DNA from: Helicoverpa zea
Taxonomy: Eukaryota; Arthropoda; Insecta; Lepidoptera; Noctuidae
Reading direction: 5' to 3'
NCBI RefSeq assembly: GCF_022581195.2
Contig: NC_061456.1
Location: 7,566,501 to 7,630,500, forward strand
Length of the DNA: 64,000 nt
In this document: positions 43,001 to 55,106 of the stretch, piece after piece
Layout: each line of letters opens with the position of its first letter
How positions within the stretch are numbered: the stretch's first letter is position 1
Translations under genes and position numbers: made by a program
Notes under the pieces: model-generated
The model's input: only the letters and a program-made list of their open reading frames with translations
Databases searched by the model: none
What the model was told of the DNA's origin: nothing

Positions 43001-46000
43001 GAGGGCCATTTGTCTGTATGTTAACGCAGTACATTTAGTGTTCGGTCCATTTTTTCCAGTTGAGAACTAATAGTAATGCCGATGCTCATTGGTGCTCGGG
43101 CGGGGAGGCAGCCGGCAGGCTCGCGGCGCGTGCGACTGGCGGCCGGCCCGCCCTCATTAATTCTCTCTCGGCCAACACACAATTCGGCCCGCGCTGTATG
43201 AGAATGACAGCACTCGTTAGTTATCCCCCCGTTTGTTATGTTGTTATGACTCCGACACTATCTATTAACTGTTGATAGTGTTATTTACGAGTTATGCTTG
43301 TACCTCATTTCTGTTATAAGCCGAATTATAACAGGGCTAGTTCGACACGGCCTGCTCGTAACAAATACAGCAAGGCGTAATAAAACTAAACATAAACTAA
43401 GTACAAACTGGGTGTTCACGAACACGTTAAAGCTTAACGATGCTATCAGCTGGAAGTGTTATTTGAACCGTCTAGTGGGAGATGTAGAGTGCACCGTGGA
43501 GCCGGCCTGACTCGGGAGTTACTCGGCACATGAAACGTTACGAGACAACAAGGCATCAGCTCGTGTCGCGTGTCGCACATGCTCCGCTAACTTTTAACTA
43601 TGTAAAGTGTCCCAGCTCTGGGAACTCGTTTATCTTGCACGCAAACTTCGCGTTTCATTCGGAAACAAAAAACAAAATCTAATCAACTCTAAGCTCAGAA
43701 TATTATGATAGCGTTTTGCGTATTCCGGGCAATGAAAATAAAACCGTGACAAAGGAAAACACACGGGTAACTACGCACGTATTTTCCCTTTCATTTCCGG
43801 TTTACTCAGTTGTGTAAATATTTGAAATGTAACATGAATAGATTTGAAAATATAATACGTAGTGGGAGTACGGAACGACGTGACAATAGTTGATATAAGG
43901 GATTTTCTATTATTCCAACTTTTGATATCATGCATTTAAAATATTTAACACAGCATCATTATCAACTTGCTTGAGAATGCCATGATGGTTTTGATTCAAA
44001 ATACTGCCACTGAAAATGTACTGCAATGTTAAGAAAAAAACTAATAATTTTTCAAGAGAAAATATATTTATTTCCTAATCAGCTGTATTCCAATCAAATT
44101 ATTGTATTTTTTAGGTTTCTTTACTTATTGCAACGAAAAAATAGGAATAGAGCTACGTAATTTGCTGGAAACGCCTCGCAGAACATGCTTTTGTTAGCAC
44201 TACTAAGGCTACATTTGGTACAGTCATGATTTTAACAATAGTCTCCTTAGGATTTCAAAGTGTACGGCAATTACAAAGGTTTCACCCTGGGTGGCTCGAA
44301 GCTTGTCCGAGATGTATCTAAGTAAATAATTAACGAGCGCCTCTTCAATTAGGACGCACGGCCTGCCTGTTCACATGGTCCCATTTTATGTTTATAGTGA
44401 CAAATATGAACCTTCGGCCTTAATATCACGTAATACGGAACGTACCAACTGAGCTCTCGCACTTGGCTGCGGGGGTTGGAAACAATTTCGTCATCAACTA
44501 TTCATAACATACCGAAGTAACACTTAACTGGTAAACAAAGTATGCACGCTTTACTCTGTATATTTATTTTGAGGGTAATTTCCCTAATAACTTTGGAGCG
44601 CTTACAAAGGAAATTGGCGATCCGCCTTGAGAACACTTTGAACCTCAAGGAATGTTATCTCTTCCCACGGGAAATGTCTCTTTAGTGTATGAATTTTAAA
44701 CTTGCAATAATAATACGGCTAACGCTTGCCGCATCTAATTAAGGATATTGTATTTTTTGTCTTGATTCAGCTAGTATACTAAAAAGTTGACTAAACGAAA
44801 TTTAAACCTTTGTATTCTTAAATAAAAAAATCCTTAATGCACGTCATGAAAACCAAAACTTCTGTTCCACCCACGTTGCGTTGTTCAAATATGTAAATAA
44901 ATAATAAAACATAAATTGGATACATTTATACAGACAACATTTGTTTGAGTTCGTGTATTCAAATTACAGCAAGAAACAACGAGACACTTACTAAGTAATT
45001 TGCGAAAATGTGTGCTCAAGTGACGCCATACCAAATGTCTAGTAGAGTGACTAATGTAATATAACTCCGTTGAATAATTCTAAACAAAATATACTCCAAC
45101 TTAAATAAACGCCTAATGAAGCAAGTACACATTCAAAATACGAAAATACTAAACAATTTCCATAATGAGATAACTCATTGCGCGAAACCGACTTGGAATT
45201 TGAAATAATTCGTCAATTTATGTGTTATCAGCAGGAATGTAAGATTTTATCAAGTGAGTGATGAATTCGATTCGTCTGGGGGTGAATTACAGCCAAATGT
45301 AATTCCTTTTAGAAATTGAAAGCGAATACAGATCTTCGTCACAATAGAGTAGATCTTGAGTAATGTGTAATCAGCGTAGTAAAATCTAAAGCGGGTCTGT
45401 TCAAACAACGTCATCCTTTTGTTCTCGTAATAAACTGTCAGGGTACAAAAGAAATTCACCGACATCGGATGTCGCCCTGTTGAAATTTAGAGCTTTTCTC
45501 ACACGCTAACGGCCGTGTCCCATCCACTCAAAGGCGGTTTATGAAAAGATCTGCCACCCTACTTGTATCTCTGTACGAATGTCGCACGCGGATTCATTGT
45601 GGCTTAGACAATGGGATATATAAAAGAGTTCAAACTAATAAACGTGTCTATTCTCTGCTACAATAGACCGACAGAGTTTTCTAAAGGAATATAATGTAAG
45701 ACCTTTGTTTCACTACCCAGTGCATTACTTTAGTGTCATGGTAACGACCGTAAGCAGAAAACTCCGTGAAGGTGCTTTTGTTCCCTTTCATGTTACTTTA
45801 GTAATGGAAAAGGGTTGGGTATATTAGCTTTCTGCCGTGGCAGGCGTCAATTGCAATTGACTGGTTCATTTGTATTCGTGGGGGAAAGTATTTTCACATA
45901 ACACAGCCCTCATGGATGCGGAAAAGAAAGGTGATGTCCAACACCGACTCTAATTAATTACCTTAGCTAGGTATTTTATGGCATTTGCAAGGGATAAATA

Positions 46001-47697
46001 GCTCAATTATTCAGTGCAGTACACACGAACAATTTTCATAAGGAAACAGTCAAATTATTTCAATATCAAAGGAAATAACTTACATCGTTTAGATGTTAGT
46101 TTCTAGGCGTTCATATAAAAACCATTACGGTTCTACGAAAGTGGATATAAACAGGCGCGCCGCACCAAAAGATAGTTTATAATAACCCTTCTGCAGCTGT
46201 GGCCTCGTAATTCCTTTCTTAATATTAATATTAAGACCGAGACAACGTTAAAACAAGAGAAAAAGAAATTCATAACCGCGGTTGTATTTCAGTGGCATAA
46301 TTATTTTAGGAACCGTAAATTTTGTGCTTATGTCGGCTGATTTTATTAACGTCGGCTATGAATGGTAAGAAATTAAAGAATCAACAGGGCGGGTTTTCCA
46401 TCTCTAGAAAAGTGGGTTCCCGCTATGAGTTGTGGCTGGAATATTTCAAGTTTCTTGCAATACAATACAATGTAATGTAATGTTAACAACGCATTAATGG
46501 AAACATTATAGGTTATTTTTTCTGTCCCCTAGGGCGTCATGTGAGGCGGCGAAGTAATTACTTAGGGGTAAGGGAAGCAGCGTCCGCTTACAACTACAAA
46601 CTAAGATCACTTAAGCTTCGGTCACACGGAGCGAGTACTCGTTGCGAATGGAATTACCTCGTACGTACTCTCTTCAATCCGCCTTGAACGTCGTTCCTTC
46701 CAGACTAGAAGCGGGTGATGAAAGGGTGATATCACTTTACCTTGGTATCCAGAACTGTGAGTTTTGCAGCCTCGAGTAAATCAGAACTAGACACAAGATC
46801 GTAGCCGGTGGCGACACTTTAGTTTACTAGTGTTTCTAGTAGTAAACCTCTACTGCAGTAAATTAATTTTCATTATCTATAAATTCTGTAGTGTTAGGCC
46901 GAACGCGTATTAATGTTAAGACTAATGTAATTCTAGATACTTCGAATTTAATACAGGCTGTAACACTTAAGCAAATGGAAATGGGTTGCTGTGTTGCTCG
47001 TAAAACATGTGATCCTTAACCTTACACTTAGAATAGAACCCCAGGCGTCGGTCGCGACATATTCACTGCTGGTGATACTCCGGAATAGCAGTGTAACTCT
47101 CCTGTAATCCCCCATAGCCTGCATACATGTCGTAGCAGGCTTAAGGATTTAATAAGGTCATGGCCATGATATATCATAATGAGCACAACTTACCTGGATT
47201 CCCAAAAGTTTTAAGGGATTAATGAGGTCTCGAAATTCACCGAAATGTAAATGAATGGACTGTTCATGAGATTGTTAATGAACGTGGGTATAAAAGTTTT
47301 ATAGAGGCTGTAGTTGCCTTAAATACGCATTAGCGGGTTTATATAGGCCGCGATAGCACAGAGTGATTAATGCAAATAATGAGCGGAATAATTGGTACTA
47401 ATTTTTGAACTTACCAAACATACACGTACCTATTGACATGAATATCATTCCGGCTAATATAAAAAGTTTAGATACAACAGAAAACCATTTCAAACTAAGA
47501 ACATCACAAACATGAATTTCAAAACCAAAAAAAAACATGTAATAAAATTCGTAGGCCCTCAGTTACGGAAGTTGCAAATCACTAGAGTTTCCCGATAGGT
47601 CCCTGCGGATGTTGAGAGGAACAGTCGTCGCTTCGTGAAAGAAAAACTTTCACGATAACCCACAATTTGCTTCGAGCAGTGGTCAGCTCACTACACC
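40050..47697. other. Gene-poor AT-rich region
   Basis: There is no supported gene in 7.6 kb. A GC-rich patch occurs at 43090-43160. Open frames here are short, lack conserved motifs that I know and have no convincing splice partners. Confidence 0.35.
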
Positions 47698-47701
47698 GCT
47701 T

Positions 47702-49047
47702 TGTAACGTTGTACGTTAATGTCAACGTTTTAAAATACTTGCCTTTTGTTTTTAATCAAAATATTAATATAAGGTGGGTAGAAAAATAAATAAATAAATG
47801 TAATGTCTACCTACGGTTGCGTTTAGAAACGCGTACAATTATTTGTTTCGTTAATTAAGTATTATTTATTTCTTTTACTAAACTGATTAACGTATTTTCA
47901 AATTCATATTTATTATAACAACTTGGGTCTAGAAATAAAAAAAATTGTAACTTAGTTAAAACTTAAAAAACAAACAGTACGTAGTCATTATCTGTATCGG
48001 TGCAACGGCAAGTTGAGCCAAATTCGACTTCACGTCATTGTGATATGGTTTCGATTCTTTTACCTGGACTGCTGTACCAATGCAAATCGGATTCGTTCGC
48101 TACTCATTCACGGGCGTGTACCGTGAGGTTGGTTAGCTGCTTTAGCGACTCGACCATTTTTTTAATATCATCACGGAAGACACACGTTCACGCGCTCCTT
48201 ACAAGCACTCACTTTTGCCAGTCCTTAGTGCGTGACGTTAATCGTGGTCTTAACGGTTTTATTTTATAATTTTGAAAACATATTTTTCAAATTTCGTTTA
48301 ACTTATTCTCTATATTGTAGAATCAGTGCATCTCCCCGTATTGGGTAAGTGTTGAACAATTCGTGTAATTGCTACCACCCACCTATTGGGTGACCGTTGG
48401 CAAATGACTTGCAGATTTCATCTTTTCTTGCTTTGCACATTGTCGCATCATTTGTAGCCTTTTTCATCATCATAAGCAGTCAGGGTTATTCTTTTCATTT
48501 GCTTATCCCTGCATCTTATTTTTTATATGTTTTATACATTTTATATAAAAATTACATTTCAGCTGTTCTCTGTAAACTCCGATTCTGACTGTGAATTTGC
48601 ACACATTCGCCTTAAGCGCACTGAGCTTCTGCTTCCTGCTTCCGCGGCAAACACAGTCAGAGGAGGACAATCAGAAATGGACATTTATTTGAATGGATGT
48701 AAATTCCAGGGTCCAAAGTTCGGGTTCAAAGTTCGGCTTAAATTCCGGGCCACGGCTGATCCGTTGGCCGAACGTCGACAGGCACCGAGAGGCACCGTGC
48801 ACCGATTACCCTCTACCATACTGCATCACCATCTGCGGGTCGTCCACCCTGAAGCGCCTCCTCGGCTGAGCGTCATCACCGGACATCTCTCCACGTGAAG
48901 CCAGGACAGTGCTAGCGCGCTTTACCTCCATATAACGAAATTAATTTTTGCTGACGGGCATTCGAATCGCGACCTTGAAATAAATTTTTATGTTCACTAT
49001 GTGGGGTTTAATTTGAAATCTAAACCGTCCACACGCTAAACGTGACA
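47702..49047 (+). repeat. 5' LTR (1346 bp)
   Basis: It starts TG and ends CA. AATAAA at 48979-48984 is a likely poly(A) signal. The LTR is long for this group and contains three short open frames (89, 63 and 123 codons) that recur unchanged in the other LTR. None resembles a protein that I know. Confidence 0.95.
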
Positions 49048-49048
49048 T

Positions 49049-49056
49049 TGGCGCCC
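49049..49056 (+). other. Primer-binding site of the gypsy element
   Basis: TGGCGCCC lies one base after the LTR end. It is complementary to tRNA 3' ends finishing GGGCGCCA, the usual minus-strand primer arrangement of LTR elements. Confidence 0.8.
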
Positions 49057-49688
49057 TTTTCGTGGTTTATATTTATATGGTCAGTAATTTTTTTTTTTGT
49101 TCTATGGAGGTAGTAGTGCTTTTTGGTGTTTTGTGTGCGTTCTTTATGTTTTTTAGTTTTGTGAAACGTTTTTTTTCTTTTGGTTGCATAGTAACTAAGG
49201 TGTACGTCACATTTGTTTTGTAATATTTAACATTTTAAATATTAATCAGTGATTGATATTATCAAAGTGCAGTCACAGTCCTAAACTTGACACACACTAG
49301 TATAATTTGCCGTTAATTTTGTTTTTTCAAATTTTTTTTTAGCCGTCATTATAGTTATTGTAAATTACCCACTGTTTCTTAAATAAAATTTTGCTTCGTA
49401 GAATGTCTTGCATAAGGTACTATCAACGGCATAATTTGGTGGACACTTAATTTTTAATTTTTTTTTTGGTACTACAGTTAATTTTATTACATCTGCAGTA
49501 CAGTCGACAGTGTAAATTAATACTTCGTTATTGTTTTTTTTTATATAGTTTTTTTTACACATTTTTTTTTTAAATATAAACGGTACAATCATAAATGTAT
49601 GTATTGCAAATTACAATTACAGTCGGCAACATTATTTGTCGTTTTTATTAAAAATAAATTTGTTTGTGTATTTAATGTGCGTACACAT

Positions 49689-49919
49689 TATAGTTCGGCC
49701 ATTCAGAGAATGCGTTCCTGACACGTCGCGATTGAACTGACGACGTAATAACATTCATTGATTATTGATATAATAATGTTGTTTTAATGCTCCTCAATTG
49801 TTAAAACGGTAAACAACCAGCAAAAATATTTTTATCGTAACTGCAACGCCATTGCAAAGTTACGTCGTCAGTTCAATCGCGACGTGTCAGGAACGCATTC
49901 TCTGAATGGCCGAACTATA
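49689..49919. mobile_element. 231-bp palindromic MITE nested in the gypsy leader
   Basis: Arms of 60 bp at 49689-49748 and 49860-49919 are perfect reverse complements by eye. They contain TATAGTTCGGCCATTCAGAG, TTCCTGACACGTCGCG and ACTGACGACGTAA. A 111-bp AT-rich centre lies between. The outer TA at each end could be a TA target duplication, as in mariner-type MITEs. There is no ORF. Confidence 0.85.
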
Positions 49920-50190
49920 GTTACGAAATTTGCTTTGTTTTTTTATTTTTTTGTTGCAATTTTTTTTTTTTGGTTGCAATTTTTTTTTTTTTTGTTTTGT
50001 CACACGCTTATTTTAGTTAACATTCTTCTCCGTGGAAAAACAACCAAGACGTTACTTAGTTAAATTTAAAAATTGTAACAGACGGAGTATTTTTTTTAAT
50101 TTCTAATTGTTTTTTCACGTTATTGAGTTGTTCAACATTCACCCAATCACTTTTCGCATAATTTTTTTTTTTATTCAATCTTTCTTCGCT

Positions 50191-51582
50191 ATGGCTTATC
50201 CAGTTAAGTTTATGTCGCTTCAAAAGGCTGAGCTTGAGTACGAAGTCTCTATTAGGGGTGAATCTCCAGCTACTACAGTGCAGGAGTTGCGCAAACAAAT
50301 TGCTAAGTGTGGGCCATTGTTTCCTTCGGAAGACATCCTCACTAGTCCGTTCGATTCAGCAGTCGACCTTAAAGGAGTTTTGGATGTTCTTGAAAGGGTT
50401 AACAATAATTTAGAATCTACTTCAATAGATAAAAACACATTGTTACGGAGTCAAAATTTACTTAACCATGTTTATCACCGTCTTAATCGTATTGCATTTG
50501 ATGACAAATTAGAGGAGACTTACGACCAATGTGTTGGCCTTTTCAAGAGCACTTCTGCAAAGCTTACTTCGCTTAATGATTCTGCTGTGGACCCTCTAGC
50601 TACCACTAGTACGGACTGCTCATCCGTTCTTGCTGCGACACCTGTTAATGTTTCCGTCACTTGTGAAGGCAACATTAACAAATTTTCGAAGATAAGATAT
50701 GATGGCAAGTCTTGCGTACGTGCATTTATTCAACGTTGTGAAGAATTGTGTCAGGCTAAAAATATTTCTTATAATAAAATATTATCTAACGCTACAGAGA
50801 TATTTATCGGCGAAGCATTGCATTGGTACAGAAGTGTCAGGGATACGATTTCGAGTTGGAACGATCTTACACTGGCGTTGAGACGTGATTTCGATGAGTC
50901 TGATTATGACTACAGACTGCTTACAGAGATACGGACTCGTACACAGGGTGAGACTGAAAATATCGTCATTTACTTATCTATTATGTCTGGACTCTTTTCG
51001 CGACTTTCAAAGAAGGTGTCAGAGGAAGATAAATTGGAGATAATCCTTCACAATATTCGTCCAATCTACGCGAATATCCTTGCATCTGTTTCGGAAATAA
51101 ATTCCATTGACGTATTGCGAACCCTGTGTCGGAATTATGAAAATATCCAGTCACGATTTTCTCAATTTAAGGAACCCCCTAAACCGTCCTCGAATACCTT
51201 AGCTCCTGAATTAGCATATTCAGGACAATCTAATAGTAAGCATTATTCTAAATTTAATAATAACAACACATATGGTAAAAATTTTCACAATAACAATAGG
51301 CAAAATAATAATCAAAATATTTATAATAATAACAAAGGTAATAATAATTCTACAGCTAAATATGTTCATGCAGTCGGTACTCCTAATCCTAATTCTAACC
51401 CTAATCCTAAACATAATACTAGTTCTAAAATGCGCTACTGCCCACGTTGTCGCAATAACACACATAATCTAAGGCAGTGTACAAGCAAGGATGTGGTAGT
51501 ATGTTTTTCTTGTGGTCGTGAGGGCGTGAAAGCTCCTGATTGTCCAAACTGCAGCAAGGATGTTAATAAGGAAAAAAACTAA
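50191..51582 (+). CDS. gag: gag polyprotein of the gypsy element
   Basis: 463 residues from the ATG at 50191; the open frame extends upstream but has no earlier ATG that I can see. The middle (about 170-330) fits the retrotransposon gag capsid fold (IGEALHWYRSVRD, then LRRDF, and IVIYLSIMSGLFSRL). An Asn-rich linker follows. The C-terminus has a Cys-rich nucleocapsid-like part starting at Cys417 (CPRCRNNTHNLRQC, then CFSCGREGVKAPDC). In the second box Val replaces the His of a CCHC knuckle, and another CxxC follows. The last codons, GAA AAA AAC TAA, contain the frameshift heptamer. The product assembles the cytoplasmic particle in which cDNA is made. Confidence 0.93.
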   Translation: MAYPVKFMSLQKAELEYEVSIRGESPATTVQELRKQIAKCGPLFPSEDILTSPFDSAVDLKGVLDVLERVNNNLESTSIDKNTLLRSQNLLNHVYHRLNRIAFDDKLEETYDQCVGLFKSTSAKLTSLNDSAVDPLATTSTDCSSVLAATPVNVSVTCEGNINKFSKIRYDGKSCVRAFIQRCEELCQAKNISYNKILSNATEIFIGEALHWYRSVRDTISSWNDLTLALRRDFDESDYDYRLLTEIRTRTQGETENIVIYLSIMSGLFSRLSKKVSEEDKLEIILHNIRPIYANILASVSEINSIDVLRTLCRNYENIQSRFSQFKEPPKPSSNTLAPELAYSGQSNSKHYSKFNNNNTYGKNFHNNNRQNNNQNIYNNNKGNNNSTAKYVHAVGTPNPNSNPNPKHNTSSKMRYCPRCRNNTHNLRQCTSKDVVVCFSCGREGVKAPDCPNCSKDVNKEKN

Positions 51583-51686
51583 TTACAGAGAACCGTGCAA
51601 ATAATAAATTTGATAACCAAGAGTGGCAGGATTGGTTACAAACAATTAGGTTATTTTTTAAATCGTATAACATCTACACGGTTCTC
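51573..51686 (+). promoter_or_regulatory. -1 ribosomal frameshift signal between gag and pol
   Basis: The heptamer A AAA AAC (51573-51579) is in the gag frame and is followed at once by the gag TAA (51580-51582). Slipping back one base enters the pol frame, which is open from here to 54764. After an 8-nt spacer, GAGAACCGTG (51588-51597) pairs perfectly with CACGGTTCTC (51677-51686), a 10-bp stem with a 79-nt loop. Slippery site, spacer length and stem together match the classical retroviral and retrotransposon arrangement. A pseudoknot with the loop is possible but not shown. Confidence 0.85.
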
Positions 51687-54600
51687 GAGGATAAAGGAGA
51701 CTGTGATGATAGGCCTTATGTATCTGTTCTGATTAACGATCTTACCGTCTCGGGTCTTCTAGATTCCGGTTCCGCGGTAACCATTATAGGCAACAGTGCT
51801 CATAACATACTTAAAGATTATGGCTTGCCACTTATTGAAAACGATTGCATTACAGTAACGGCAGCAGGAGGTCAAAATTTAAATAGTTTAGGTTATATTA
51901 ATTTACCAATAAAATTCGAGAATCAATTTCACATTTTGAAGGCACATGTCATTCCCGATATTAAAAGGAACCTGATTTTAGGCATAGATTTTTGGCGTAA
52001 ATTTAAGATATGTCCAAAATATACTGGTAGCGTTACAATGTTTAATGACATTAATTGCTCATTAGATACTCCTCAACATTCCTTCATACAAGGCTATACT
52101 AATCTTGATGAGGCACAAAAGAAACTGGCGGATAGTGTCATCAAACAGTTCGAAGACATTTCTTTTCATCGCAAAGGTTTGGGCGTAACGAGTCTTATCC
52201 AGCACCGCATTGAGACGGGTAACGCAGCACCGATTCGTCAACGGTACTACCGACTGTCACCGGAGAAGCAGCGTATTTTGATTGAACAGGTGGATGAAAT
52301 GCTTTCACTCGACGTAATCGAGCCTTGCGAGAGCGCATGGTCATCTCCTGTTCTGATCGTAAATAAAAAGAACGGCCAGCCTCGGTTTTGCCTTGATAGT
52401 CGCAAACTTAATTCGGTGACTAAGCGCGATGCCTATAATCTCCCTTACATATCGGAGATTTTAGACAACTTACGAGACGCGCGCTATTTATCAAGTTTAG
52501 ACCTATCCAAGGCTTTCTGGCAAATACCTATCGCTGCTGAAGACCGTGAGAAGACAGCGTTTTACGTTCCTGGCAGGGGCACCTTTTGTTTCAAGCGTAC
52601 TGCTTTTGGCTTGACAAATGCACCGGCTACTCAGCAGAGACTCGTTGACCTTTTGTTTTCCGAGTTTGGCCTAAAAGTCTTCGCTTATTTGGATGACGTC
52701 ATCATCATTTCTGAAGACTTCAATAGTCACATGACACTACTTTTGCGCGTTTTAGACAAGTTGAAACAGGCTAACTTAACTGTTAACCTCGAAAAGTGCA
52801 ATTTCTTCAGGTCACAGCTCAAATACCTCGGTTACGTGGTCGATAGCACTGGGCTACGTACAGATCCAGCCAAGGTTGAGGCTATACTCAATTATCCGAC
52901 GCCTAAAAGTCGGAAGGACCTCAAACGTTTTCTTGGTACTGCCACATGGTACAGACGTTTCGTTCCGAACTTCAGCACTATAGCGGGGCCCTTAAATAAG
53001 TTGACTTCCTCCAAAAAGGGCACTCCTCCCTTCAAATGGACTCCAGAAGCTGACTCTGCATTCCAAAAACTTAAGGAGTGTTTAGTTTCTGCCCCCGTAC
53101 TTTCATGTCCAGATTACTCTAAGCCGTTTGAAGTACATACGGATGCTAGTAGTTACGGTGTCGGCGCAATGCTTACTCAGTCAATAGATGGCAAGGAACA
53201 TCCAATTGCCTACATGAGTAAGTCATTGACTGCTGCCGAGAAGAACTACAGCATAACCGAGCGCGAAACGTTAGCTGTCATTACCGCTCTTGAGCATTGG
53301 CGTTGCTATATTGAAAACGGACAACAGTTTACTGTCTATACCGACCACAGTGCGCTCAAATGGTTCTTGTCATTAAGTAACCCTACTGGTCGACTGGCAC
53401 GATGGGGCGTACGTTTATCAGCCTTTAACTTTGTTATTAAGCACCGACGTGGTGTAGACAACGTCATTCCCGACGCTTTGTCTAGGAGCGTACCAGTTAG
53501 TGCCATTGGTTCTTCCACTTATGTGGACACTAAAGACCCTTGGTACAAAAGTATTTACCACGGTTGCCTAAATGACCCTTCAAAATTTGCAAACTTTATT
53601 ATTAAAAATAATAAACTGTTCCGGCTTTCTAAAAATAAGCATGAAATGACTTCTGAATTCTCGTGGAAGCAGGTCGTTCCTACTGAATTTCGCGAGCCCA
53701 TAATTCACGAAAATCATTCCGAGCCTAAAGCAGGACATATGGGCATTTTTAAAACTTACCGCCGTCTTGCGTTACGTTATTACTGGCCAGGGATGTATAA
53801 GGACGTTGTTAAATTTGTTAGTACTTGTGATAAGTGCTTAGCCTACAAAGCCCAGAATCATCAGCATTTAGGAGAAATGGGTCGTCCTAAACAATGTTCA
53901 CGACCATTTCAAATGATCTCTATAGATCTAATGGGACCTCTTCCTACTACAAGAAAGCAGAATAGCTACATATTAGTTATAACTTGTTGTTTTTCAAAAT
54001 TTTGTTCGATTTTCCCAATTAAAAGAGCAACTGCCGAAATAGTTACAAAAATTTTAGAAGAGTCAGTATTTTTAGTGCACGGCATACCTCAAACTGTATT
54101 AATGGATAATGGTACACAGTTTACTGGGAAGGTGACTGATGCCTTATTTAAAAAATATAGAATACCGAACATTTACTTTACACCTAAATACACCCCTCAG
54201 GTAAATTTAGTAGAAAGGTATAATAGAACTATTATAACTTGTTTATCCACATACGTAAATGATGACCACAGATCATGGGACTTATTTATTCCCGAAGTAC
54301 AGTTTGCCATCAACAACTCTGTAAACGAAGCCACAGGTTTTACGCCATCATTTTTAGTTTTCGGCCGTGAACTTGTTTCTTGCGGGTCTCACTATATTGA
54401 TAATGACCTCGGCAATGAAATACTCTTTTTGCCACGTGATATATACGCAGAAAACCTTGGTTGTTTGGCCAGTACCTTTGATACTGTGCAGTCTAGATTA
54501 TGGCAAGCCCATGTAAAGAACACTTCACATTATAATTTGAGACGCAAGTTTGCCGAATTTAACGTTGGAGACATAGTCATGAAGCGCGCTTACTTTTTAA

Positions 54601-54764
54601 GTGATAAGGCAAATCGGTTTTCGAAAAAGTTAGCACCGAAATTTATTAAAGCTAAAATAATTGAAAAGAAGTCTCCCTTAGTTTATGTGCTGCAGGACAT
54701 GTCAGGTAAAAACTTAGGATCTTGGCACATAAAAGACTTAAAATTATTTGTCGGCAATAGATAA
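51579..54764 (+). CDS. pol: pol polyprotein of the gypsy element (protease, RT, RNase H, integrase)
   Basis: 1061 codons from the frameshift point; there is no need for its own ATG. The order of domains is: aspartic protease with LLDSGSAVTIIG (active Asp62); RT with LDLSKAFWQIPI, FGLTNAPATQQR and YLDD at residues 370-373; RNase H with VHTDASSYGVGAML, ERETLAVITALEHW and YTDHSALKWF; then integrase with an HHCC finger (HSEPKAGHMG, CDKC) and a DDE triad at Asp783, Asp843 and Glu879. The last pair has 35 residues between them, as expected. A GPY/F-like C-terminal part follows (LAPKFIKAKIIEKKSPLVYV) with no chromodomain. No stop or shift interrupts it, so the enzyme set looks functional. Confidence 0.96.
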   Translation, partial: LITENRANNKFDNQEWQDWLQTIRLFFKSYNIYTVLEDKGDCDDRPYVSVLINDLTVSGLLDSGSAVTIIGNSAHNILKDYGLPLIENDCITVTAAGGQNLNSLGYINLPIKFENQFHILKAHVIPDIKRNLILGIDFWRKFKICPKYTGSVTMFNDINCSLDTPQHSFIQGYTNLDEAQKKLADSVIKQFEDISFHRKGLGVTSLIQHRIETGNAAPIRQRYYRLSPEKQRILIEQVDEMLSLDVIEPCESAWSSPVLIVNKKNGQPRFCLDSRKLNSVTKRDAYNLPYISEILDNLRDARYLSSLDLSKAFWQIPIAAEDREKTAFYVPGRGTFCFKRTAFGLTNAPATQQRLVDLLFSEFGLKVFAYLDDVIIISEDFNSHMTLLLRVLDKLKQANLTVNLEKCNFFRSQLKYLGYVVDSTGLRTDPAKVEAILNYPTPKSRKDLKRFLGTATWYRRFVPNFSTIAGPLNKLTSSKKGTPPFKWTPEADSAFQKLKECLVSAPVLSCPDYSKPFEVHTDASSYGVGAMLTQSIDGKEHPIAYMSKSLTAAEKNYSITERETLAVITALEHWRCYIENGQQFTVYTDHSALKWFLSLSNPTGRLARWGVRLSAFNFVIKHRRGVDNVIPDALSRSVPVSAIGSSTYVDTKDPWYKSIYHGCLNDPSKFANFIIKNNKLFRLSKNKHEMTSEFSWKQVVPTEFREPIIHENHSEPKAGHMGIFKTYRRLALRYYWPGMYKDVVKFVSTCDKCLAYKAQNHQHLGEMGRPKQCSRPFQMISIDLMGPLPTTRKQNSYILVITCCFSKFCSIFPIKRATAEIVTKILEESVFLVHGIPQTVLMDNGTQFTGKVTDALFKKYRIPNIYFTPKYTPQVNLVERYNRTIITCLSTYVNDDHRSWDLFIPEVQFAINNSVNEATGFTPSFLVFGRELVSCGSHYIDNDLGNEILFLPRDIYAENLGCLASTFDTVQSRLWQAHVKNTSHYNLRRKFAEFNVGDIVMKRAYFLSDKANRFSKKLAPKFIKAKIIEKKSPLVYVLQDMSGKNLGSWHIKDLKLFVGNR

Positions 54765-55106
54765 TATTTTTTGTTCATCAATTTTAACTATTCAGTATTT
54801 TTTTCTTCAAGTTATCTTTTATCTTAATTTATTTATTATTTTAGTTCCCTCTCGCTTACTTTTCCACCTTCACTTGGAACTTCTATTTGTAAAGTGTCAA
54901 GTAAATAAGAATACTGGCACTTATAACAGTATGCAATTGTGCGTCAGTTATTTTAATAGATACTAAGAGTAACTGCTGCTGGAGTGTGTTTGAGAGATGT
55001 ATGAATGAGTGTATTTTGGAAGAATAAACAAATAGTTTAGCAACATAGTTCGAGAACATGCGGATTTTGTCATTTTTTTTAGAGAAATAACAAAATCCTT
55101 GACTGT

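Noticed and set aside
43060..43275. GC-rich open frame as a gene
   Set aside because: Ala/Gly/Arg-rich composition follows from the GC patch; there are no motifs, no convincing start and no splice partner.
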